From the NCBI GenBank assembly GCA_947625045.1, contig CANQMW010000005.1, positions 1 through 64,000 of the forward strand: a stretch of 64,000 bases of DNA, in the 5' to 3' direction. Under the pieces are notes generated by a model. It was not told where the DNA came from. It saw only the letters and a list, made by a program, of their open reading frames with translations, and ran no database searches. Shown in pieces: positions 48,986-58,484 of the stretch (positions are counted from its first letter, which is position 1; every line of letters starts with the position of its first letter). This stretch comes from an uncultured Oscillospiraceae bacterium. GTDB taxonomy: Bacteria; Bacillota; Clostridia; Oscillospirales; Oscillospiraceae. The translations under genes were made by a program, and so were the position numbers.

Positions 48986-49216
48986 TTAATCCAACAGGCC
49001 GTATTCCTTATAGGTATCAAGTATTCTTTTGTAGACCAGTCGGTTTCCCAAAAATTGACGGTAGGTTGCGCTCTTTTCTTTCCCGGCAGCCTTTAGCTTC
49101 TCCATCTGCTCTGTTTCGTAGGCAGCCTGAGCCTGAAGGTCAGCAAGCATCTTTTCAAAAGCCTCTATCCGTTCCACAGCAGCCATCCCCCAAATCCGCA
49201 AACTATCACTTTTCAT
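48986..49216 (-). CDS. Small helical hypothetical protein
   Basis: 76 aa from ATG 49216, mostly a long coiled-coil-like helix (ERIEAFEKMLADLQAQAAYE, MEKLKAAGKEKSATYRQF). The start overlaps the end of the DUF1801 gene. AT-richer than the surroundings. No family recognised; probably acquired with its neighbour. Confidence 0.7.
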   Translation of the reverse strand: MKSDSLRIWGMAAVERIEAFEKMLADLQAQAAYETEQMEKLKAAGKEKSATYRQFLGNRLVYKRILDTYKEYGLLD

Positions 49217-49607
49217 CAAAGCACTGCATCACGATATTTTCGATTACTTTCGTCGGTATCGCTTTATCATGCGGTAGATATACTGCGCTTTTCTTTATAG
49301 TAAATCCACTTGATTGCAGTTGAAAGACGTTGAGAACCTCCATATCCGCATAAAAACTGATGTGTTTTTTGCAAGCGGCGAATGATACGGAATGCCCATC
49401 CTTTTCATACACAGGTATACTCCATGCAATTCGTTCCCGGACACCGGGGACGCTGCCAAAAATGATATGCCTTAATTCCATCAAGTGCGACTGCGCTTCT
49501 GATGGCTGTGATTTGATGTATTCCTCAACGCTTTCAGGAGCCTTACCACAATAATGTCCCTGATTTGTCCTCTTGAATTCTCTCCCGCACTTTGGACACA
49601 CCCACAT
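49206..49607 (-). CDS. DUF1801 protein with N-terminal zinc motif
   Basis: 133 aa. The N-terminus has CPKCGREFKRTNQGHYCG, a zinc-knuckle. The rest is the YdhG/frataxin-like DUF1801 fold: SVEEYIKSQPSEAQ, RHIIFGSVPGVRERIAWSIPVY and KKHISFYADMEVL. GGAGG is about 9 nt before ATG 49607. Relatives have been tied to iron handling, but that is not shown here. Lower GC than adjacent genes. Confidence 0.88.
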   Translation of the reverse strand: MWVCPKCGREFKRTNQGHYCGKAPESVEEYIKSQPSEAQSHLMELRHIIFGSVPGVRERIAWSIPVYEKDGHSVSFAACKKHISFYADMEVLNVFQLQSSGFTIKKSAVYLPHDKAIPTKVIENIVMQCFDEK

Positions 49608-49703
49608 TTGTTGTTTCCTCCACAACTCCCGATCTGTCTGTCTACTAGCTCTTGACCTGTGCACACCGTGAGACGCATTTCTACTACAAATAATGCTGCC
49701 GTC

Positions 49704-50603
49704 CTACTTTGCGGCAGCGAAGCTGTTGGCGACCATACCTGCCACGATGAGCGCGATCCCAGCGAAGCCGGTCATGGTGGGCAGACTGTCTCCTAGAAAC
49801 AGCACCCCGCCCAGGATCGTGAACAGCACCTCGCCCGACTGGGTCGCCTCCACCATGGCGAGCTGCCGGGCGTCGTGCTTGGAGAGGTTCGTAGCCTCGA
49901 AGAAGAGCAGCGTGGCGATGACGCCGGAGAAGAGTGCCACAGTGAAGCCCTGTGCGACCTGTCCCGCTGAGGGCAGGCCGTGACCCGCCAAGGCGATCCC
50001 GCTCATCAACAGCCAGAAAGGCATACTGCAAAGGGTCATACCAAATACCCGCTGGAAGGTCGAAAACTCCGCCGGGCAGCAGGCCATCATCTTCCGATTG
50101 CCAAGGGGATAGGAGAAAGCCGCGATCAGGATCAGGACCAGCGCCGGCAGCGTCCCCTCCAGATGCATGGTGCGGAAGTGGGCCGCTTGCAGCAGGAACA
50201 CCCCCAGCAGGATCACGCCGGAACAGGCCAGATTCTTTCCGGGGATCTTTTTCCCAAACAGCGGGGTCAGCAATATCCCAGCTACGATGGTCAGCTGCCA
50301 CGTGGCCGCCACGAACCAACTCTCCCCGTACACGGACGCCCATGTCAGCGGCGCGTAGAACAGCCCGAAGCCCACCGTGCTCCACAGCAGCCAGGGGCCG
50401 GGGTTCGCCTTGATCTCTCTCAGCACTGTGCCAGCGCCGCTGCGGCGGCTTGCCAATGCCCAGGTCATAGGCAGCATGAACAGATAGCGGAGGCTGGCGC
50501 TCCAAAGCCAATAGCCGCCGCCCAGATTCATACTGCGGTTCAGCACAAAAGTGGCCGCGAAGAAAAGCGAGGCCAGCATCCCCAAGAGTATAGATTTTTT
50601 CAT
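49704..50603 (-). CDS. DMT-superfamily multidrug-efflux-type transporter
   Basis: 299-aa membrane protein with about ten hydrophobic helices in two EamA-like halves (LLGMLASLFFAATFVLNRSM; ATLLFFEATNLSKHDARQLA; LFTILGGVLFLGDSLP). It matches the family annotated 'multidrug resistance efflux transporter'. Substrate unknown. It follows the sulfatase maturase gene on the same strand by 52 nt. Confidence 0.85.
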   Translation of the reverse strand: MKKSILLGMLASLFFAATFVLNRSMNLGGGYWLWSASLRYLFMLPMTWALASRRSGAGTVLREIKANPGPWLLWSTVGFGLFYAPLTWASVYGESWFVAATWQLTIVAGILLTPLFGKKIPGKNLACSGVILLGVFLLQAAHFRTMHLEGTLPALVLILIAAFSYPLGNRKMMACCPAEFSTFQRVFGMTLCSMPFWLLMSGIALAGHGLPSAGQVAQGFTVALFSGVIATLLFFEATNLSKHDARQLAMVEATQSGEVLFTILGGVLFLGDSLPTMTGFAGIALIVAGMVANSFAAAK

Positions 50604-50655
50604 TCATCCTCGCCTCACTGAATGCCGGTCCGCTGGTTTGGCCGGCCCGTCGGGT

Positions 50656-51786
50656 TTATCTGTTCTGCCTGTACATCAGCTCTGCCCGGGCTATGTTGGC
50701 CATGCGCGGCATGGCGTAGTCCAGCAGGGCGCGAAACGCCTCGCAGTAGTAGTTATATGAGCCGTCCGGCCCCTGGACCCAGTCGTTTTTGCACCCGCCG
50801 TTGCACACGTCTTTCCAGCGGCAAGCGGCGCAGGCTCTTGGCTTCTCCCGTCCCCACGCCAGGAACGCCCGGGCCTGGGGGCTTTGGCTGAGTTCCGACA
50901 GAGTCTGTTCCCCCAGGCGGCCCATGCGCCATCGATCCAGGGCGAAAAAGTCGCAGGGATAGACTGAGCCGTCCCCTTCTACCACGAAATAGGAGCCGCA
51001 GTTCCCGCAGGTGGCGCAGGTGCTCGCATCGTCTCCCAGGAGAATGCGGATGTAATCGTCGAACAGCCGCACGCTGTGGTACTGCCCCTGCTCCCAGTCC
51101 CGGTACCACAGATCGAACAGATGGCACAAAAACCTGCTGTATGCCTGGGGCGTCAGGGAATAGGGCTGCCGGCCCCGCTCTTCCCCGATGGGGTCCAGAC
51201 AGGCGATGAACTGGATGAAGTCAAAGCCCAATTTCTTCAACTCTCCGTAGACCCGCTGCGGCCGCTTGGCACATTGGCCGGTGACCACGCAGAGAGCGTT
51301 TACCTCGACCTGATGCTTTCGCAGCATGGTCACGGCCTTCGTGACCTGCTTCCAGGTCCCGTTTTGATGAGCGTCTGTCCGATACAGATCGTGCAGGTCC
51401 CGGTAGCCGTCCAGGGAAACGCCTACCAGAAACCCCTCCCGCCGGAAAAACTCCGCCCAAGCCTCATCCAGAAGAGTGGCGTTGGTCTGGATGGAAAAAG
51501 AGATGGACACGTCCTTGGGACATAGCTCCCGGGCCATATGGGCGAAAAACCGGAAGAAAGGGAGTCCGGCCGCTGTGGGTTCGCCGCCTTGGAAGGCAAA
51601 GCTGACGGTGCCGCCGGGCTCAATGCACCCATACGCCTCCCGGATCAGTGTTTCCGCGGTCCCCTCCGACATGAGGCCCATGCTCTCCTGTTCCCGATTG
51701 ATCGCCTCGTCGGCATAGAAGCAGTATTTGCAGCGCAGATTACACAGACTTGACGCTGGCTTGATCAGAAGATTAATGAATTTCAT
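50656..51786 (-). CDS. Anaerobic sulfatase-maturating enzyme (radical SAM/SPASM)
   Basis: 376 aa. It oxidises a Cys (or Ser) in sulfatases to formylglycine. Cluster motif CNLRCKYCFY (about 15-24), VSFAFQGGEPT, FSIQTNATLL and VSLDGYRD; SPASM auxiliary-cluster Cys in CATCGNCGSYFVVEGDGSVYPCDFF and CAACRWKDVCNGGCKND. This pattern and length fit anSME. A Cys-type sulfatase gene lies 5 kb upstream on the same strand, so the substrate is at hand. The ATG at 51786 is preferred to a longer frame. Confidence 0.9.
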   Translation of the reverse strand: MKFINLLIKPASSLCNLRCKYCFYADEAINREQESMGLMSEGTAETLIREAYGCIEPGGTVSFAFQGGEPTAAGLPFFRFFAHMARELCPKDVSISFSIQTNATLLDEAWAEFFRREGFLVGVSLDGYRDLHDLYRTDAHQNGTWKQVTKAVTMLRKHQVEVNALCVVTGQCAKRPQRVYGELKKLGFDFIQFIACLDPIGEERGRQPYSLTPQAYSRFLCHLFDLWYRDWEQGQYHSVRLFDDYIRILLGDDASTCATCGNCGSYFVVEGDGSVYPCDFFALDRWRMGRLGEQTLSELSQSPQARAFLAWGREKPRACAACRWKDVCNGGCKNDWVQGPDGSYNYYCEAFRALLDYAMPRMANIARAELMYRQNR

Positions 51787-51887
51787 AATTCTTATTGTAC
51801 ACGCAAAAAAGATAATATCAAGGCCCTTTCCCGCCAGAGGGGCGACGATCCCGCGATGCGCGTATTGTGGGCCGCCGGGCATGGGCA

Positions 51888-51932
51888 AAAAAGTTCCCCA
51901 GACAAGTTATATGCTCATCCGGGGAACTTTTT
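51888..51932 (-). terminator. Terminator after dehydratase gene
   Basis: AAAAAGTTCCCC pairs perfectly with GGGGAACTTTTT around a 21-nt loop, and T follows on the minus strand. It divides the transporter-dehydratase operon from the maturase gene. Confidence 0.85.
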
Positions 51933-51960
51933 GCGCTTTTAACGGATCATTTGTTCAGGT

Positions 51961-53709
51961 TCAGTCGTCGCCATACTCAAGATAGGCGCCCTTCATAGGG
52001 GAGACCGCGTGTTCGCTGAACAGGCGCAGGGCGCCGCGCTCATACTTCCGGGGCTTGGGCCGCCAGGCCTTTTTCCTCTGGGCCAGGATGGCGTCCATCT
52101 CCTCCGGGGTCTTATACTCTCCCTTGACGCCCACGATGGCCAGGACGCGCTCGTTCACGTCCAGCCGGATCAGGTCCCCCTCTTCCACGAGGGCGATGGG
52201 GCCGCCGGCCTGGGCCTCCGGGGAGCAGTGGCCGATGACCGGGCCGGTGGAGGCGCCGGAGAAGCGGCCGTCGGTGATCAGGGCGATGGTCCGGCCCAGC
52301 TCCCGGTCGGAGGAGATGGCCTCTGAGGTGTAGAACATCTCGGGCATTCCGGAACCCTGGGGACCCTCATAGCGGATGAACACCGCGTCGCCGGGCTTCA
52401 CCTTGTGGCGGAGCACCGCATCGATGCACTCCTCCTCGCTGTCGAAGGGGCGGGCATTGAGAACGGCGGAGAACATCTCCCTGGGGCAGGCAGTGTGCTT
52501 GATGACCGCGCCCTCGGGGGCCAGGTTGCCCTTCAGAACCGCCACGGAGCCGTCGGTGCCGATGGCCCGGTCATAGGGGCGGATGATATCCTCCTTTGTC
52601 AGCCGGAGGCCATATTTGGCGTTGGCCTCGTCCAGCCATTTCTGGCAGCGGACATAGAAGCCGTTTTCCTTCAGCTCATTGAGATTCTCGCCCAGGGTCT
52701 TTCCGGTGACCGTCATCGCGTCCAGGTGGAGGACGCTCCGGATCTGCTCCATGATGGCGGGCACGCCGCCGGCGTAGTAGAAGAACTCGGCGGGCCAGCG
52801 GCCTGCGGGCCGCAGATCCAGCAGGTAGTGTGCCCCCCGGTGGAGCCGGTCGAAGGTGTCGCCGTCGATCTTGAGTCCAAACTCATGGGCGATGGCGGGC
52901 AGGTGGAGCAGGGTGTTGGTGGAGCCGGAGATGGCCGCATGGACCATGATGGCGTTCTCCAGACTGTCCATGGTGACGATGTCGGAGGGCTTCAGGCCCT
53001 GAAGGGCTAGCTCCACCGACCGCTTCCCCGCCCGGTAGGCGTAGTCCAGCAGATCGGGGCTGGCGGCGGGCAGCAGAGCGGAGCCGGGAAGGGCCAGGCC
53101 CAGGGCCTCGGCCATGATCTGCATGGTGGAGGCGGTCCCGATGAAGGAACAGGCTCCGCAGCTGGGACAGGCGTTGCGCTTGGCCCATGTCAGCTTCTCC
53201 CCGTCGATCTCGCCCCGCTCATACTTCGCCGAATACATGCCCAGCTGCTCCAGGGTGAGCAGCTCGGGGCCGGCCGCCATGGTGCCGCCGGTGACCATCA
53301 CCGAGGGGATGTTCACCCTGGCCATGCCCATCAGGTTGCCGGGCAGGCCCTTGTCGCAGCTAGCCATGAAGACGCCGCCGTCAAAGGGGGTCGCATTGGC
53401 CTGGATCTCGATCATGTTGGCGATCATCTCCCGGCTGGCCAGGGAGAAGTTGATGCCGTCGGTGCCCTGGCTCTCGCCGTCGCACATATCGGTGCAGAAG
53501 TAGCGGGCCCCGTGGCCGCCAGCGTCGGCGATGCCCCGGCAGGCGGCCTCCACCAGCTTATCCAGGTGTCCGGAACCGGGATGGCTGTCGCCGAAAGTGC
53601 TCTCCACGAAGATCTGCGGCTTTGACAGGTCCTCCGGCTTCCAGCCGGTGCCCAGGCGCAGGGGGTCCAGCTCGGGAGCGAGCGTGCGCATTTTTTGACT
53701 GGTCAACAT
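51961..53709 (-). CDS. IlvD/Edd family dehydratase
   Basis: 582 aa. Fe-S-dependent dehydratase of dihydroxy acids or sugar acids. Cluster Cys are in TDMCDGESQG, MASCDKGLPGN and CPSCGACSFIGTASTM; the C-terminal domain has GPQGSGMPEM and ITDGRFSGASTG. IlvD itself would be expected with other ilv genes. Here it is last in a transporter operon for organic acids next to a sulfatase, so a sugar-acid (aldonate) dehydratase is more likely. ATG 53709 has GGGAG about 10 nt upstream. Confidence 0.88.
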   Translation of the reverse strand: MLTSQKMRTLAPELDPLRLGTGWKPEDLSKPQIFVESTFGDSHPGSGHLDKLVEAACRGIADAGGHGARYFCTDMCDGESQGTDGINFSLASREMIANMIEIQANATPFDGGVFMASCDKGLPGNLMGMARVNIPSVMVTGGTMAAGPELLTLEQLGMYSAKYERGEIDGEKLTWAKRNACPSCGACSFIGTASTMQIMAEALGLALPGSALLPAASPDLLDYAYRAGKRSVELALQGLKPSDIVTMDSLENAIMVHAAISGSTNTLLHLPAIAHEFGLKIDGDTFDRLHRGAHYLLDLRPAGRWPAEFFYYAGGVPAIMEQIRSVLHLDAMTVTGKTLGENLNELKENGFYVRCQKWLDEANAKYGLRLTKEDIIRPYDRAIGTDGSVAVLKGNLAPEGAVIKHTACPREMFSAVLNARPFDSEEECIDAVLRHKVKPGDAVFIRYEGPQGSGMPEMFYTSEAISSDRELGRTIALITDGRFSGASTGPVIGHCSPEAQAGGPIALVEEGDLIRLDVNERVLAIVGVKGEYKTPEEMDAILAQRKKAWRPKPRKYERGALRLFSEHAVSPMKGAYLEYGDD

Positions 53710-53769
53710 AGAGTGTTTCTCCCTCGTACATGACGAAACAGAGCGTTTTGGGAGGGCGGCAGGGGAGGA

Positions 53770-55275
53770 TCAGTCGTCCTCCACCGCCACCGCCTGGTGC
53801 CGGATCGCCTTATAGACCGTATAGCCGATGCTTCCGAAGGCAGCGATCAGGAACAGCAGAGAGATCGGGCTTGTGAAGAACGGGACCAGGGAGCCGCCGC
53901 TGAACATGATCGCCCGGCGGAAATTCTGCTCCGCCATAAAGCCGACCAGGATGCCGATGATGAACGGCTGCGCTTTCAGGCCCCACTTTTTCATAAAGAA
54001 ACCGACTATGCCGAACGCCAGCATCAGGATCAAGTCGGAGGGGCTGCTGTTCAGGCCGTAGACGCCCAGTACACACAGGAACCCCACGATCGGGAAGAGG
54101 ATCCTCTTGGGGATGTTCAGCAGGCGCACAAAGACAGGGATGGAGAAGTAGTTGGCGATCAGCATGACCACGTTGGCGATGATCATGGCCAAAAAGATGA
54201 AATAGATCGTGTTGACGCTGTTCTGGAACATCAGCGGTCCGGGCTGCACGCCCTTCATGGTGAAGGCGCCGAGCAGCAGGCCGGTCACCGCATCTCCGGG
54301 GATGCCCAGGGCCAGCAGGGGGATCATCGCGCCGCCGATGGCCGCGTTGTTGGCGGTCTCCGAGGCGACCAGACCGGCGTTGCAGCCTTTGCCGAACTCG
54401 TCGGGCGTTTTGGACATCTTTTTTGCCGTATTGTAGCTGATGATGCTGGCCAGCGCGCCGCCGATGCCCGGAAGGATGCCGATCAGGATGCCGATGACGG
54501 AGGAGCGGAGGACATTGAACTTCTCTTTCCAATACTCTATGAAAGTGAATCCAAAGCCCTTGATCTTGTAGTTTTGCACCGCGACGGTATTGGCCTCCGC
54601 CTTGCTCTTCCGGTCTGCCATGGCAAGGATCTCGGCGATGGCGAAGATCCCGATCAGCACCACGGTGCTGTCGATCCCGCTCTCCAGCGAGGTGATCCCA
54701 AAGGTAAAGCGGGGATACGTGTCCACGGGAGCGGGTCCGATCATGGCCACCAGAATGCCCAGTAGGCCGGAGATGGTCCCCTTCACGATGTCCTTGGAGG
54801 ACATCGTGACGATGATGCTCAGGGCGAAAAAGGTCAGGGAGAAATACTCGAAGGAGCCGAACTGCAGGGCGATCTTAGCCAGCAGCGGCGCGATGAGGAT
54901 CAGAGCGATGATGCTGATGCCGCCGCCGAGGAACGAGGAGAAGATACCCAGGCCCAGCGCCTTGCCTGCCTCTCCCCGCTGCGCCATCGGATGGCCGTCC
55001 AAACATGTCATCAGGGATGCCGCCGTGCCGGGGATATTCAGCAGGATGGCGGAGATCAGACCTCCGGAGAAGCCGCCGATGTACAGTCCCATCAGGATGG
55101 AGAGGCTGGGATACATGGACATGGCGAAGGTGATGGGCAGGAACAGCGCCACCGCCATGGTGGTGGACAGTCCCGGGATGGCGCCGAAAATCAGGCCCAC
55201 GATCACTCCCAATACGATCAGCAGGACATTTTCCACCGAGAGGGAGGAGAGCGAGAGCGCAAAGTTTTCTAACAT
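53770..55275 (-). CDS. tctA: Tripartite tricarboxylate transporter, large permease TctA
   Basis: 501 aa, about 11-12 TM helices. The TctA signature is in GAIPGLSTTMAVALFLPITF and the second-half repeat GILPGIGGALASIISYNTAKK with ALGIPGDAVTGLLLGA. It exchanges a carboxylate for cation movement. The ATG at 55275 follows GGGAGGGGG. Third gene of tctC-tctB-tctA. Confidence 0.93.
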   Translation of the reverse strand: MLENFALSLSSLSVENVLLIVLGVIVGLIFGAIPGLSTTMAVALFLPITFAMSMYPSLSILMGLYIGGFSGGLISAILLNIPGTAASLMTCLDGHPMAQRGEAGKALGLGIFSSFLGGGISIIALILIAPLLAKIALQFGSFEYFSLTFFALSIIVTMSSKDIVKGTISGLLGILVAMIGPAPVDTYPRFTFGITSLESGIDSTVVLIGIFAIAEILAMADRKSKAEANTVAVQNYKIKGFGFTFIEYWKEKFNVLRSSVIGILIGILPGIGGALASIISYNTAKKMSKTPDEFGKGCNAGLVASETANNAAIGGAMIPLLALGIPGDAVTGLLLGAFTMKGVQPGPLMFQNSVNTIYFIFLAMIIANVVMLIANYFSIPVFVRLLNIPKRILFPIVGFLCVLGVYGLNSSPSDLILMLAFGIVGFFMKKWGLKAQPFIIGILVGFMAEQNFRRAIMFSGGSLVPFFTSPISLLFLIAAFGSIGYTVYKAIRHQAVAVEDD

Positions 55276-55291
55276 GCTTTTGCCCCCTCCC

Positions 55292-55762
55292 TTATCTCGG
55301 ATACAGCGGGATCCTGACATTCAGGCCATAGCGGAACGCATAGCAGAAGACAAAGGAACATACCACCGCCATGACGAGGTTCGTGATGATATTCTTCTTC
55401 GTCAGGGGACGGTCGTCCAGAGCGATCAGAAGAACGGCCATGAACACGATCCCGCATATCACGAACCCCAGCCGCTTGACGAACAGGCCCACGAACAGGA
55501 AGGCCGCGCACGCCGCCAAATATTTCTGCGGGACCTGGATCAGCGCTTCCGCCTCTTTGTCGCTGCGCAGGTCGTTGACCAGATTCAGCACGGCGCAGAG
55601 AGCGAAGCAGGCGATCACCACTCTGGGTACGGTGCGGGGAGTGATCGCCCCGATCGTCCCGCTGGTAGACTGCTGGATGGAGAACGTCTGCCAGAAAAAC
55701 AGCGCCGCAAGCAGCAGATATACCAGCGAGGGGACGGCTTTTTTCAGTGAGTTCTTTGTCAT
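55292..55762 (-). CDS. tctB: Tripartite tricarboxylate transporter, small permease TctB
   Basis: 156 aa with four TM helices (LVYLLLAALFFWQTFSI; AACAAFLFVGLFVKRLGFVI; NLVMAVVCSFVFCYAFRY). Length and place between tctC and tctA identify it; sequence in TctB is poorly conserved. Confidence 0.88.
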   Translation of the reverse strand: MTKNSLKKAVPSLVYLLLAALFFWQTFSIQQSTSGTIGAITPRTVPRVVIACFALCAVLNLVNDLRSDKEAEALIQVPQKYLAACAAFLFVGLFVKRLGFVICGIVFMAVLLIALDDRPLTKKNIITNLVMAVVCSFVFCYAFRYGLNVRIPLYPR

Positions 55763-55774
55763 GGTGTCTCCTTT

Positions 55775-56734
55775 TTAGTTGCCGGAGAGAACGTCCTTGA
55801 ACTGCCCGTAGGACTCCTCCGCCGCCTCCAGCAGAGCGACAGACTGCTCGGGGTTATTGTATTTGGGAACGATGCTGTAGACCGCGAAGTCGTCGATGCA
55901 CTCCTGCTTGGCGACGGCCTTCTCCACCGCGGCGGCAAAGGTGTTCACGATCTCGGCGTCGGTCTCGGGCGGGAAGGCGAAGTAGAAATACTTGTCCATG
56001 GTGATGTCATAGCCCTGCTCCTTCAGCGTGGGCACGTCGGGCAGGAATTCGTTGCGCTCGTCGGACATGATGCCCAGAGAGATGAAGTCGCCGGACTCGA
56101 CATACTGCTGGATCGTGCCGTACGGGGCAAAGAAGATATCGATCCGGCCGGCCAGCATATCCGTGATACGCTCGGAGGCGTTCTGAGAGTCCACATACTT
56201 GAAGTTTGCGCCGATGGCGTCCTCGAACAGCACGCAGGCCAGGTGCGCATAGGAACCCTGGTTCACACTGGCGATGATCTCCTCGCCGGCCTGGGCGCGG
56301 GCCACAAAATCGTCGATGTCCTTGAATTTGGCCGCGGGGATCACCAGAGTCTGGGTGGTATCCACCACCGGCACGCTGCAGATCGTCTGATCCAGCCCGC
56401 CGATGTCGGTGGTGCCGGCGATCTTGGTCAGCAGGGAGGAGGCATGGAAAAATTCCACCGTGTAGCCGTCGGGGTCAGCGTTGTAGACCTCGCGGGTGCC
56501 CTCGATGGCGCTGCCCTTGTTGATGATGTTCAGGGTGACGCCCAGCTCATCTTCGATATAATTGGACAGGATGCGGGCATAGGTGTCCGTGTCGCCGCCG
56601 GCGGTGGCGGATACGACCACATTGATGGTGCCGCTGGGGTACTCTTCTTCGCTGCTGCCGCAGCCGGGCAGGAGCGTCATGATGAGCACCATGGCACAGG
56701 CCATTACGAGAGCGAACCACTGTTTCTTTTTCAT
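55775..56734 (-). CDS. tctC: Tripartite tricarboxylate transporter, substrate-binding lipoprotein TctC
   Basis: 319 aa. Signal peptide with lipobox (LLPGCGSSEE), then YPSGTINVVVSATAGGDTDTYAR, which is the ligand-loop start of TctC/BugE proteins, and GYDITMDKYFYFAFPPETD. It captures a carboxylic acid outside the membrane and hands it to TctAB. The ligand may be the product of the neighbouring sulfatase or of an extracellular polysaccharide lyase; not determinable. Confidence 0.92.
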   Translation of the reverse strand: MKKKQWFALVMACAMVLIMTLLPGCGSSEEEYPSGTINVVVSATAGGDTDTYARILSNYIEDELGVTLNIINKGSAIEGTREVYNADPDGYTVEFFHASSLLTKIAGTTDIGGLDQTICSVPVVDTTQTLVIPAAKFKDIDDFVARAQAGEEIIASVNQGSYAHLACVLFEDAIGANFKYVDSQNASERITDMLAGRIDIFFAPYGTIQQYVESGDFISLGIMSDERNEFLPDVPTLKEQGYDITMDKYFYFAFPPETDAEIVNTFAAAVEKAVAKQECIDDFAVYSIVPKYNNPEQSVALLEAAEESYGQFKDVLSGN

Positions 56735-56780
56735 TGTTTTTTCCTCCTTATTTTATTTGAGTGGATAGACGAACTATCTA

Positions 56781-56803
56781 ATTTTCCTTTGCGTAAGGAA
56801 AAT
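56781..56803 (-). promoter_or_regulatory. Hairpin between sulfatase and tctC
   Basis: ATTTTCCTT pairs with AAGGAAAAT around 5 nt. No T run; probably an mRNA-processing or weak attenuator structure within the operon. Confidence 0.5.
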
Positions 56804-56842
56804 CAAGCCAAAGGATAGGTGCGGATATCTCTGCCGGCGCCG

Positions 56843-58309
56843 TCAGCGGATCCCCCGCTGCAGGAGCATGTCCCTGCCCTGGAACAGCTTGTTTCCATCC
56901 TGAAGGCTGGCGAAAAAGTCGTACTTTTTCTGGGGCAGCCCCACCAGCCGGCCATCCTTGATAAACGCCGTGTCGGAGCCGTACAGGTGGCCGATCAGCT
57001 GCTGCGTCATCTCCTCCAGGCGCTTGGCGCAGGACGGATCATCGGCCAGATCGTGCAGCTCATTGGGGTCCTCGCTGATGTGGAACAGCTGGCGGATATT
57101 TCCCACCGGGCTATAGATCAGCTTCCATTCCTTGGTGCGGATCATTCTGGTGGCCCGGTCGTCCTCCCACAGCTCGCCGTAGGTGTATTCCCGCTGGCTC
57201 TCCTCCGTCAGGGACGTGCCCTCCACATGGTCCGGGACCTCCAGGCCGGCCAGCGTGAGGAGCGTGGGCATCACGTCGCGCAGCTCCACGATCCGGTCGT
57301 CCACCCGGTTGCATACCATCCCGCAGTCGGCGGGGGGAGAGAGGATGAACGGGATCTTGACGGAATTTTCATACATCAGGAACTTCCCGAACAGGCCATG
57401 CGTTCCCAGCATCTCTCCGTGATCGGCGGTGAAGAGGATCACGGTGTCCTCCAGCAGCCCCTGTTCGCGCAGCGTGCCGATGACGAGGCGGATCTGGTGG
57501 TCTATGTATGTGCAGGTGGCGTAATATGCTTTTTTGGCCATGTCGCGCCGCTGCTTGGAGTCGAACCACGCGTAGAGGTTTCGATAGTACTGGTAGCCGA
57601 AGGGCAGGTCCTCAGGGTCTTTCTCGTTCCAGTCGCCCATCGGCGGGTCGGCAAACTCGGCGTCGTTGTAGAAGTCCAGATACTCCTTCGGCGGGGCGAG
57701 CGGGGGGTGCGGCGCGGCGTAGGACAGATACCAGAACGCCGGCTTGCACGGGTCGCGCCGGAGGATCTGTTCACACATCTCGCGGGTGGCCCAGTTCGTG
57801 GGCGTGAAGGTCTCGTCCAGATGGAAGGGGCGATAGAAATAGTTGTTGTTGCACATGCCGTGAGCCATTTCCTCGCCGGCGTGGCCGTGGCGTGCCAGGA
57901 AGCGCTCGTAATCGTCCTGTTTCATCCCCTCTTTGTGGCGGCCCTCCTCGTGGAGGATCACGTCGTCAAAGCCGATGCGGTCCCGCTGGGGGAACACATG
58001 CAGCTTGCCCACCGCGATGGCCTGGTAGCCATTGTCGCGGAACACCTGGGCCATGGTGGGGATATCCGCCGGCATCCGCAGGTTTTCGCAGAACTTGCGG
58101 TCCCCGTGGGTCCGGCTGGTCACGCCCAGCATCAGCTCCCGGCGGGCCGGGATACACACGGGCGTGGGGCTGACCGCGTTGGTGTAGCGGATGCCGTAGC
58201 GGGCCAGCTCGTCCAGGCTGGGCGTGAGGATCTCCCGATTGCCCGCGCAGCCCAGGTAGTTTCCGGACCACTGGTCTGCCGTGATCAGCAGGACATTTCT
58301 TTTCTTCAC
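56843..58309 (-). CDS. Type I sulfatase, Cys-type
   Basis: 488 aa, alkaline-phosphatase fold. VLLITADQWSGNYLGCAGN begins the domain with metal-binding Asp. The active-site motif is CIPAR (C-x-P-A-R; in TPVCIPARRELMLG), so Cys must become formylglycine, which fits the anSME gene nearby. Other ligands: GKLHVFPQRDRIGFDD and FTADHGEMLGTHGLFGK. No signal peptide is apparent, so it may be cytoplasmic and act on an imported sulfated compound. Start: GTG 58309, with AAGGAG 10 nt upstream. Confidence 0.9.
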   Translation of the reverse strand: MKKRNVLLITADQWSGNYLGCAGNREILTPSLDELARYGIRYTNAVSPTPVCIPARRELMLGVTSRTHGDRKFCENLRMPADIPTMAQVFRDNGYQAIAVGKLHVFPQRDRIGFDDVILHEEGRHKEGMKQDDYERFLARHGHAGEEMAHGMCNNNYFYRPFHLDETFTPTNWATREMCEQILRRDPCKPAFWYLSYAAPHPPLAPPKEYLDFYNDAEFADPPMGDWNEKDPEDLPFGYQYYRNLYAWFDSKQRRDMAKKAYYATCTYIDHQIRLVIGTLREQGLLEDTVILFTADHGEMLGTHGLFGKFLMYENSVKIPFILSPPADCGMVCNRVDDRIVELRDVMPTLLTLAGLEVPDHVEGTSLTEESQREYTYGELWEDDRATRMIRTKEWKLIYSPVGNIRQLFHISEDPNELHDLADDPSCAKRLEEMTQQLIGHLYGSDTAFIKDGRLVGLPQKKYDFFASLQDGNKLFQGRDMLLQRGIR

Positions 58310-58380
58310 TAACGTCACGCTCCTTATGTCACAGGAAAGCTTTTTGGGCATGTTTCCGATTTCTGTTTGCCTTTGACAAT

Positions 58381-58410
58381 AGTATATGGTACAATACCTA
58401 CAAGTATCAA
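58381..58410 (-). promoter_or_regulatory. Promoter and palindrome before sulfatase operon
   Basis: Minus strand: TTGATA (58405-58410), 18 nt, TATACT (58381-58386). The palindrome GGTA-CAA-TACC (58388-58398) lies in the spacer and may bind the divergent RpiR regulator. Confidence 0.7.
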
Positions 58411-58484
58411 TAGAAACAAAAGCAAGGCTTTTGCGAACAAAATTCGGTCCCCGATCGTTCCGGATTCTGTAAAGGGCGAAGAAA

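Noticed and set aside
51961..53709. Dehydratase as ilvD of branched-chain amino-acid synthesis
   Set aside because: The context is a carboxylate transporter and sulfatase with no other ilv or leu genes; the family also includes sugar-acid dehydratases. Left as family level.
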